NCBI GenBank assembly: GCA_964393115.1
Contig: CAYMST010000022.1
Span: 1 to 30,059 of the forward strand
Reading direction: 5' to 3'
Source: CAYMST01 sp964393115
GTDB taxonomy: Bacteria; Bacteroidota; Bacteroidia; Cytophagales; Cyclobacteriaceae
DNA length: 30,059 nucleotides
This document shows positions 24,512 through 30,059 of the stretch, piece after piece. Numbering within the stretch: position 1 is the stretch's first letter; every line of letters starts with the position of its first letter. Under the pieces are notes generated by a model. It ran no database searches. It was given only the letters and a program-made list of their open reading frames with translations, and was not told the DNA's origin. A program made the translations under genes and the position numbers.

Positions 24512-24691
24512 AAAACAGGGACTATGCATTTATTTCCTTCAATTTTCAAAAGGTAAGCCTGTCCCGATTTACCGCGAAGATAAGGTCAAAATATTCGCTT
24601 CGTTTGTTTTTTTAAATTAGCCTTTCACCTTATCTAATACAGTATCTTTAACTTGCATTCCAAAACGCTATTCAACCCAAATGCCAAAATC

Positions 24692-25476
24692 ATGAAATTG
24701 AAGTACTATCAAATCGATGCCTTTGCAGAAAATATTTTCCAAGGAAACCCTGCCGGTGTCTGTCCATTAGATGCGTGGTTAGAAGATGAGTTGATGCAAA
24801 AAATTGCTCAAGAAAACAATCAAGCAGAGACCGCCTTTTTTGTCAAAACTGATCAAGGGTATCATATCCGATGGTTCACTCCAGAAGTAGAAGTGGACCT
24901 TTGTGGACATGCCACACTTGCCTCGGCATATGTGATTAACCAGTTCACGAGTGATAAGTCTAAGACCATCCATTTTGACTCAAAGAGCGGCTTACTAAGC
25001 GTCTCGGTAGATCACGAAGTGCTAACACTCGACTTCCCGTCTGACCATATAACCCTTGTAGACATTACGGAAGACATGCTAGCGTGCTTCAAAAACCCAA
25101 TTAAAGAGGCATACCGAGGAAAAACAGACTACATGTTCGTTTTTGAATCAGAAGCTGAGATCCTAAATCTTGACTTTAGTCTATTTGACATTTCCAAACT
25201 CGAAGCAAGAGGTATTATCGCGACAGCCCCAGGTAAAGACGTAGATTTCGTTTCTCGTTTCTTTGCTCCGCAATCAGGTGTCATGAAGATTCTGCGACCG
25301 GGTCTGCACATACAACCTTAACACCTTATTGGTCCTCCAAACTGCAAAAGCAAAAGCTGAGCGCTAAACAGTTATCTAAAAGAGGCGCCACTTTGGCCTG
25401 CGAGCTCATAAATGACAGAGTGAAAATCGGAGGTAGCGCAAAGACCTACTTAGTAGGGGAAATTGAAATTGCATGA
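24692..25476 (+). pseudogene. PhzF-family isomerase, frameshifted by one missing base
   Basis: PhzF-like proteins are dimeric isomerases related to diaminopimelate epimerase. From the ATG at 24692 the frame has the family start YYQIDAFAENIFQGNPAGV and the FTPEVEVDLCGHATLA motif. After SRFFAPQSGV (about 25282) the frame ends early at 25321. The +2 frame then continues NEDSATGSAHTTLTPYW through KTYLVGEIEIA to TGA at 25476. Adding one A at 25283 restores an intact 261-residue protein, including the conserved (N)ED-x-TGSAH active-site loop. So either the gene is freshly broken or the sequence carries one error. A TTG at 24653 is a less likely start. Confidence 0.85.
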
Positions 25477-25489
25477 GGGATTAAATCAT

Positions 25490-27286
25490 TTAGTTTATCA
25501 ATAGCTTACGAATAGCATGCTGTCTTTCACTAGTTATTTGCACTAAATAAAGGCCCGTATTAAGATAAGAGACGTCCATTGATTCAGCAGATGATAATTC
25601 CATTACCATCTGCTCTTTCCCATTCAGGTCGAAGAGGCGAAGTTTGTAGCCTGATAACAAATCACTTGAAACGACTAACTTTCCATTTGACACATACACA
25701 TTCAAAGATGGATCTTGGGGATATCTGGCACTATTTACGACAGCATTCTCGTCCACCAAAGGGTCTGTTTGTTGTTGGTACTCGATTAAGTTCGAACGGC
25801 CATCATTGTCAGGATCGTCCTCAGGTCCATAAGCGTGAGAGAGCATCTCCGAGAGCTCCCAACTATCTGGTAGCCCATCACTATCAATATCCTCACCACT
25901 CCCCGTGAAGCTGTCATAGGCAGGGTTCAATGTTGGCATATTGGCTTGTACGCTCTTCAAGTGATCCCGCAAAAGCCTTCTCAAACCATCGCGTACGTCT
26001 GGTTTAGTCACACTAAGATCATTGGACTCCGAAATATCTTCCTCTAAGTCAAATAACAACGTACTTCCTGTCTCATACTCCGCAATGAGCTTATAATCAC
26101 CAGCGATGACTGCCGATCTTGGTGTTTTTCTCGCATTGTTATCGTAATGCGGGGAATGGAAAAACAACGGTTTTTGTCTTTCAAAACTTTCCCCTCTGAG
26201 CAACGGCACTATGCTCTGGCCGTCCAAGTTGTTTGGCAAAGCGTTATCACTGCCAGTAAGCTCGGCGATAGTAGGGAAAAGATCATACGCGACCACTGGC
26301 TCTGAAGAATATGTTTTTGCACTAATGCCTGGACCACAAACAATAAAAGGCACCCGTATTCCTCCTTCGAAAATGAAAGTCTTACCAAAGTTCAAAGGGG
26401 CGTTATCAGTCAAATTCATTTGTCCTCCATTATCTGATAGGTAAAACACATAAGTATTATCATCTATTCCTAAGTTGGTAAGCGCTTGTAACAGTAACCC
26501 TACTCCGTCATCGGTATCTTCCGTCATAGCCCCATATTCAGCATTATCGTGTAAAGTCCCTTTAGGGCGTTGAGCGGGATCGTTATAGCGATTCAACGTA
26601 CTTTGTCGAGTTTCCACATCGGTATGAACAGCATAGTGAGACAACTGCAACGAAAATGGCACACCATCATCCACTGCGTTTTGCATGAAAGCGATAGATC
26701 TTGAGGTTAAGTCAAAAATCTTCTTAGGATCGTCATTGATATCTGTCCCTGTATTACCAGAACTATTATTAGTGTTACCATCACTGGAGTCAAACCCATT
26801 CATCGCAGGATCAGACGCATCAGTATTCCCCAAATGCCATTTCCCAAAATGGGCGGTTCGATAATTCAGCCCTGTATTTTTTAGCCATTCAGCATAGGTT
26901 TCAAGATCATTATTAATAATAGTTTCCGTCGTAGCTTCTATCAACACCTTGCCCTCTGCAATATTATTATCCGTACTGGTAAAGCTATTTCTGGCTGTGG
27001 ACATACCAGTCAAAATACTATTTCTGGAAGGAGCACATTTAGGTGCAGGAGCATATCCTCTTGAAAACACCATTCCCGAGGAGGCAAGGGTTTCCAGGTT
27101 AGCCGTCACATAATAATCACTTTTCGAAGTGGACAAATCAGCGTCCATTTGCACTGAAGACCCTGTCCAACCCTGATCGTCTAGCATAATGATCACAAAG
27201 TTTGGTTGCTGAGCAACAGCCTTGGACAAGAATCCGAAATATACGAGGACGGTGAAAATAATGGTGTTGTAAATATGCTTGCTCAT
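25490..27286 (-). CDS. Secreted sulfatase with T9SS sorting domain
   Basis: This 598-residue enzyme of the alkaline-phosphatase/sulfatase superfamily should hydrolyse sulfate esters outside the cell. It has a signal peptide (about 1-25, ending AVAQ), metal ligands in MLDDQGW (Asp36/Asp37), and the CAPSR motif with Cys84. That Cys must be converted to formylglycine by a maturase not present in this window. HFGKWHLG and FYLSDNGGQ are further family motifs. After the catalytic domain, calcium-binding DxDxDG-type repeats (DIDSDGLPDSWE and DPDNDGRSNLIEYQ, about 460-512) lead to a C-terminal T9SS type A sorting domain (about 525-598: LRLFDLNGKEQ...LNTGLYLVQI). The natural substrate is probably a sulfated polysaccharide, but this is not shown. 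Confidence 0.93.
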   Translation of the reverse strand: MSKHIYNTIIFTVLVYFGFLSKAVAQQPNFVIIMLDDQGWTGSSVQMDADLSTSKSDYYVTANLETLASSGMVFSRGYAPAPKCAPSRNSILTGMSTARNSFTSTDNNIAEGKVLIEATTETIINNDLETYAEWLKNTGLNYRTAHFGKWHLGNTDASDPAMNGFDSSDGNTNNSSGNTGTDINDDPKKIFDLTSRSIAFMQNAVDDGVPFSLQLSHYAVHTDVETRQSTLNRYNDPAQRPKGTLHDNAEYGAMTEDTDDGVGLLLQALTNLGIDDNTYVFYLSDNGGQMNLTDNAPLNFGKTFIFEGGIRVPFIVCGPGISAKTYSSEPVVAYDLFPTIAELTGSDNALPNNLDGQSIVPLLRGESFERQKPLFFHSPHYDNNARKTPRSAVIAGDYKLIAEYETGSTLLFDLEEDISESNDLSVTKPDVRDGLRRLLRDHLKSVQANMPTLNPAYDSFTGSGEDIDSDGLPDSWELSEMLSHAYGPEDDPDNDGRSNLIEYQQQTDPLVDENAVVNSARYPQDPSLNVYVSNGKLVVSSDLLSGYKLRLFDLNGKEQMVMELSSAESMDVSYLNTGLYLVQITSERQHAIRKLLIN

Positions 27287-27360
27287 AGTTGTTTTTTGTT
27301 ATTGGACAAAGAAATCATCACAGGGTTTAATTAGAAGTCTTAGTTAAGTATTCTGTTAGT

Positions 27361-27464
27361 TGCATACATGGAGTCCATAAAGCAATTGAACCGCATAAAA
27401 GAGTTGGTTTAAATAGCGTATTACTGGATTTTATATCAGCTCTTAAATTGACTTTATATAAAAC
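27361..27464 (+). repeat. Interspersed repeat, copy 3
   Basis: This copy has the palindrome ATGGAGTCCAT (27368-27378), GCATAAAAGAGTTGG, the centre AATAGCGTATTACTGGAT, the arm TCAGCTCTTAAA and the tail TTGACTTTATATAAAAC. It lies upstream of the sulfatase gene but in the opposite orientation to it. Confidence 0.75.
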
Positions 27465-27484
27465 GCCTTCACTTAAGAAAACTT

Positions 27485-27605
27485 CATAATCCAACGCATA
27501 AAAGAGTCATAGGTTTATATCGAATATACAAGATAGTACACAAAGGAGCTGGGGTCAATAGCGTATTGCTAGACTTTATATCAACTACTTAAATTGACTT
27601 TATGT
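27485..27605 (+). repeat. Interspersed repeat, copy 4 (with a partial copy before it)
   Basis: A fragment ATCCAACGCATAAAAGAGT (27489-27507) matches the 5' part of the repeat and then diverges. A fuller copy follows: ACAAAGGAGCTGGGGTCAAT, AGCGTATTGCTAGACTTTAT, ATCAACTACTTAAATTGACT and TTATGTA. The centre AGC-GTATT-GCT can form a small inner hairpin. Confidence 0.7.
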
Positions 27606-27769
27606 ATAGAATTACAGTCATCTTTAACCAATACAATCTTCATGGAATTAGAGCGGTTACCGGTTTGTTAACGCCCTTCGCTATACACGTCATCACTTTG
27701 CTAACGATCGTCAATTTGTTTGACCTTGATCTTATACAACAGATCATGATACTTGCAGAAAGTAATTAT
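27606..27769. other. Spacer between repeat copies 4 and 5
   Basis: About 160 bases with an open plus-strand frame that begins in copy 4 (ATG 27602) and ends inside copy 5. The frame resembles no family, and both ends are repeat sequence, so I do not call it a gene. Confidence 0.4.
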
Positions 27770-27870
27770 CAATTATATGGAATCCATAAGATAATCACAT
27801 AAAAGAGTGGGGGCAAACGATGCTTTGCTAGAATTCATATCAACTCTAAAATAGATTTTAAATAAAACCA
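27770..27870 (+). repeat. Interspersed repeat, copy 5
   Basis: This copy contains TATGGAATCCATA (27776-27788, a perfect dyad around one base), ATCACATAAAAGAGTGGGGG, the centre ACGATGCTTTGCTAGAATT, the arm ATATCAACTCTAAAAT and the tail AGATTTTAAATAAAAC. It ends 5 bases before the ATG of the CARDB protein gene at 27876, much as copy 2 ends at the second permease gene. Confidence 0.75.
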
Positions 27871-27875
27871 AAAAC

Positions 27876-29372
27876 ATGATTAACAAATTTATTATTACAT
27901 GCTTACTTGTAGGCGCCTCCTATTTTGGACTGGCCTACACCCCAACAGTGCTTACTGCTAACGACATCTCACTCTCCGAGTATTCCTTTATTTCTGGAAT
28001 TTCAGTGAGCGCAACCGCAACGTATACAAACGATTTCGAACTTACGAATTCAGGGGCAATAGTGGAATTTTATTTTTCTAGAGACGCCAACTTTAGTACC
28101 GATGATGTATTGCTTCGAACTTCCACCAATTATTCTTCCATGGCACCTGGTCAGCAAAGCAATACAGGAGGGAGAATTGTGATTCCTGGCTACGTCAATC
28201 CCGGTAATTATTATATTGTGGCTAGAATACTCAATAGAAGTGAGAACTTTTTACTTGGCACCCCAAGTACAACGGCTACGCAGTTTACGATCCTTCCCAA
28301 GCCCGATCTGACCGTCGATGTTGACTGTTATAATCAAACTAGAGGAAGGGGAAGCAGAGTTTACCCTGGTGATGTGGTAGCTTTTTCGGTTGTTACGAGT
28401 AATATAGGCCCTGCGGATTGCGATGGTGTAGTACAGGTAGTTAAAATTTACAATCGTCTAGGCGAACTTTCATTTATGCGATCGAATCAAATACCTGTTA
28501 AAAGCGGAGAGAGCCATACTAGTGAAGAGTGGACATTGACAATAACCAAACCATATTTCACTCCTGGTTGGTACCGTATTTACGTTGATATAGATCCCGA
28601 CAATCAAATACCAGAAGTAGATGAAGGCAATAACTCGGACAGGTGCACCTTTCGGGTCGATTGGCCAGAAGACGACGTTACTCCCCCAATTCCGACTCCT
28701 ACTCCCACCCCTGATTTAGACCTAAAGTTCTCCTCCAGTCCCGTGATCGTTGACAACTTTGGGAATACTCCTTCCAAATTCATTGTGGATGAATATTACG
28801 TCATCAATTTTACGATAAAAAATGAGGGTGCCTCAGATGCACTTGGGTTCAATATACATTCTGAATGGGTAGACCCTAAAGGCATATATATTTCTGCCGA
28901 ACAGTACAACAACGAAATATCACTCGGCCCAAATGAAGAGTATGAAGTGTCTACTCAATTTTACTGGGGAAGTAGTATACAGGAAGGAAAGGGCGATGTC
29001 GTCTTTAAAATAGATAAGGACAATAGAATCAAAGAATCGAATGAAGGCAACAACAGCGTTACAGTTTCAATAGATGTTACTAAAGACGGTTCTGGAAGGT
29101 TCACTCTGAAAAGAAACAGTCCTCCGGTTAACCCTTTATTCATCTGGCCTACAAAAACATCTGATATACTAAATATTATCTACCAAGGCGATGAGGACTT
29201 GGATATTTTGGTATATAGTATTAGTGGACAGCTAAAGCTCCAAAAAAGTTTTGAAACCGAGAATGGAGACAACGCTTTTGAGCTGGACGTCTCTATGCTC
29301 AAACCAGACATGTATATTTTAGAAGTAATTGACTCAAAAGGAAAGTCAATCCAGCGATTCGTCAAGCAATAA
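27876..29372 (+). CDS. Secreted CARDB-repeat protein with T9SS sorting domain
   Basis: This 498-residue extracellular protein has a signal peptide (about 1-20). It is built of immunoglobulin-like CARDB modules, each ending in a NNS signature: a degenerate module at about 22-145, one at about 147-262 (PEVDEGNNSDRCTF), and one at about 285-405 (KESNEGNNSVTV). A TPTPTP linker (about 272-279) separates the last two. The C-terminal 75 residues (FIWPTKTSDILNI...LKPDMYILEVIDSKGK) form a T9SS type A sorting domain, so it is exported and probably attached to the cell surface. CARDB modules usually mediate adhesion or spacing; no enzyme domain is present. It is divergent from the sulfatase, with the repeat cluster between. 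Confidence 0.88.
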   Translation: MINKFIITCLLVGASYFGLAYTPTVLTANDISLSEYSFISGISVSATATYTNDFELTNSGAIVEFYFSRDANFSTDDVLLRTSTNYSSMAPGQQSNTGGRIVIPGYVNPGNYYIVARILNRSENFLLGTPSTTATQFTILPKPDLTVDVDCYNQTRGRGSRVYPGDVVAFSVVTSNIGPADCDGVVQVVKIYNRLGELSFMRSNQIPVKSGESHTSEEWTLTITKPYFTPGWYRIYVDIDPDNQIPEVDEGNNSDRCTFRVDWPEDDVTPPIPTPTPTPDLDLKFSSSPVIVDNFGNTPSKFIVDEYYVINFTIKNEGASDALGFNIHSEWVDPKGIYISAEQYNNEISLGPNEEYEVSTQFYWGSSIQEGKGDVVFKIDKDNRIKESNEGNNSVTVSIDVTKDGSGRFTLKRNSPPVNPLFIWPTKTSDILNIIYQGDEDLDILVYSISGQLKLQKSFETENGDNAFELDVSMLKPDMYILEVIDSKGKSIQRFVKQ

Positions 29373-29378
29373 AAAAAC

Positions 29379-29406
29379 AGCCCTGATACAGACTTGTATC
29401 AGGGCT
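29379..29406. terminator. Bidirectional terminator between convergent genes
   Basis: AGCCCTGATACA (29379-29390) and TGTATCAGGGCT (29395-29406) form a perfect 12-bp stem with a 4-base loop. The plus strand has an A-run just before the stem and only weak T content after it. The minus strand therefore has GTTTTTTT after the stem, making it a strong terminator for the desaturase gene and a weaker one for the CARDB gene. Confidence 0.85.
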
Positions 29407-29425
29407 TCAAAATAACGATTTAATT

Positions 29426-30059
29426 TTAGGCTGCTTCTTTAGACACTTCCATATGTACAGCTTTATGTTTCTTCAACGAAATAACTCCAATCTTATCGAG
29501 TAGCTTGATTACTTGAAAAGTCGGATCAATCTCATGCCATCTAAACCCGCCGAAGTTTGCTCTATTTCCGTATTTATGATGGTTGTTATGATAGCTCTCT
29601 CCCATCATTAGAAAGTCAAAAGGCAAAAAGTTCCTTGAGGTGTCTCCTACCTCAAAGTTGCGATACCCATACTTATGGGCAAACCAGTTGATGATTGCTC
29701 CATGTACCGGAGACATTAAAAACTGGATAGGCAGTAATGCCCACATCCAAAGCTCAGTGGCAAACTGATAATAGAACAACACATACAATGCTCCCCAAAA
29801 AACTCTCGAAGGCCATGATCGGGCAAACTTATCAAACGCTTTCCATTCCGGTACCCCCTTCGTAAACCGCTCTGGCACGGTCATTTTCTTATTCGCAATC
29901 GCAGAATAGATGGTTTTGGTTTTCCACATCATCTTAAAGATGCTTTCATCATATTTTGGAGAATGCGGATCATCCGGAGTATCTGCAAATGCGTGGTGCA
30001 TTCGGTGCATAACTCCGTAGCCATAAGGACTTAGATAGTTCGATCCCTGAAACATCCAG
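29426..30059 (-). CDS. Fatty acid (acyl-CoA delta-9-type) desaturase, 5'-truncated at the window edge
   Basis: This is a membrane di-iron desaturase that introduces double bonds into fatty acyl chains, adjusting membrane fluidity. The visible C-terminal part (about 210 residues) includes two of the three histidine boxes, HRMHH and HNNHH, plus membrane segments (about 88-110 and 115-135 of the visible part). The open frame continues through the right edge, so the internal Met near 30055 is not the real start. The first His box and the N-terminal helices lie outside the window. Confidence 0.92.
   Translation of the reverse strand, partial: WMFQGSNYLSPYGYGVMHRMHHAFADTPDDPHSPKYDESIFKMMWKTKTIYSAIANKKMTVPERFTKGVPEWKAFDKFARSWPSRVFWGALYVLFYYQFATELWMWALLPIQFLMSPVHGAIINWFAHKYGYRNFEVGDTSRNFLPFDFLMMGESYHNNHHKYGNRANFGGFRWHEIDPTFQVIKLLDKIGVISLKKHKAVHMEVSKEAA

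Noticed and set aside
25579..25908. Open frame of 109 residues antisense to the sulfatase
   Set aside because: It covers the T9SS tail and calcium-repeat coding sequence in the opposite strand and shows no domain or signal; a shadow frame.
27602..27802. Plus-strand open frame of 66 residues between repeats 4 and 5
   Set aside because: It starts in the tail of one repeat and its last residues are encoded by the next; no family resemblance.
27361..27870. Repeat cluster as a CRISPR array or integron attC sites
   Set aside because: Copies are about 100 bases, imperfect and irregularly spaced, with no cas genes; they lack the RYYYAAC/GTTRRRY ends of attC and no integrase is near.

Overview
The window looks like a chromosomal segment of a Bacteroidota bacterium, most likely order Cytophagales (Flammeovirgaceae/Reichenbachiella-like). 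The evidence is: two secreted proteins with C-terminal type IX secretion (T9SS) sorting domains, LytS/LytTR signalling, MacB/FtsX-type ABC permeases of about 800 residues, TAnnTTTG (-7) promoter boxes close to start codons, few Shine-Dalgarno sequences, and an AT-rich composition. I saw no phage, insertion sequence, rRNA, tRNA or CRISPR.

Layout. 1-2464: a partial exported protein (minus) diverges from a LytS-type kinase and LytTR regulator pair (plus, GTG start, 4-nt overlap), followed by an unlisted-size small membrane protein (minus). 2796-5990: tRNA threonylcarbamoyl-AMP synthase, phosphoglycerate kinase and an outer-membrane beta-barrel protein, with hairpin terminators. 6100-8803: a sigma54-type response regulator and its histidine kinase (minus, 11-nt overlap). 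8804-9815: a long non-coding region holding a paired 16-bp enhancer-like palindrome, a sigma54-like promoter pointing right, two very short ORFs, one copy of an interspersed repeat, and a hairpin just before the next gene. 9816-15678: permease, ABC ATPase, permease. This transporter is probably the target of the divergent two-component system. 15683-20507: ABC-F ATPase, polyprenyl diphosphate synthase, small basic lipoprotein, NADP-glutamate dehydrogenase. 20650-24500: a compact minus-strand operon kdtA-rsgA-hemJ-sco-cytochrome c, linking LPS core synthesis, ribosome maturation, haem synthesis and cytochrome oxidase assembly. 24692-25476: a PhzF-family gene broken by one missing base. 25490-29372: divergent T9SS-secreted sulfatase and CARDB-repeat protein, separated by three repeat copies. 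29426-30059: a 5'-truncated fatty acid desaturase.

The two most unusual items are the sigma54 control region with its short ORFs in front of the duplicated ABC permeases, and a family of about 100-bp structured intergenic repeats. The repeats occur five times, always on the plus strand, at 9489-9582, 13175-13272, 27361-27464, 27485-27605 and 27770-27870.
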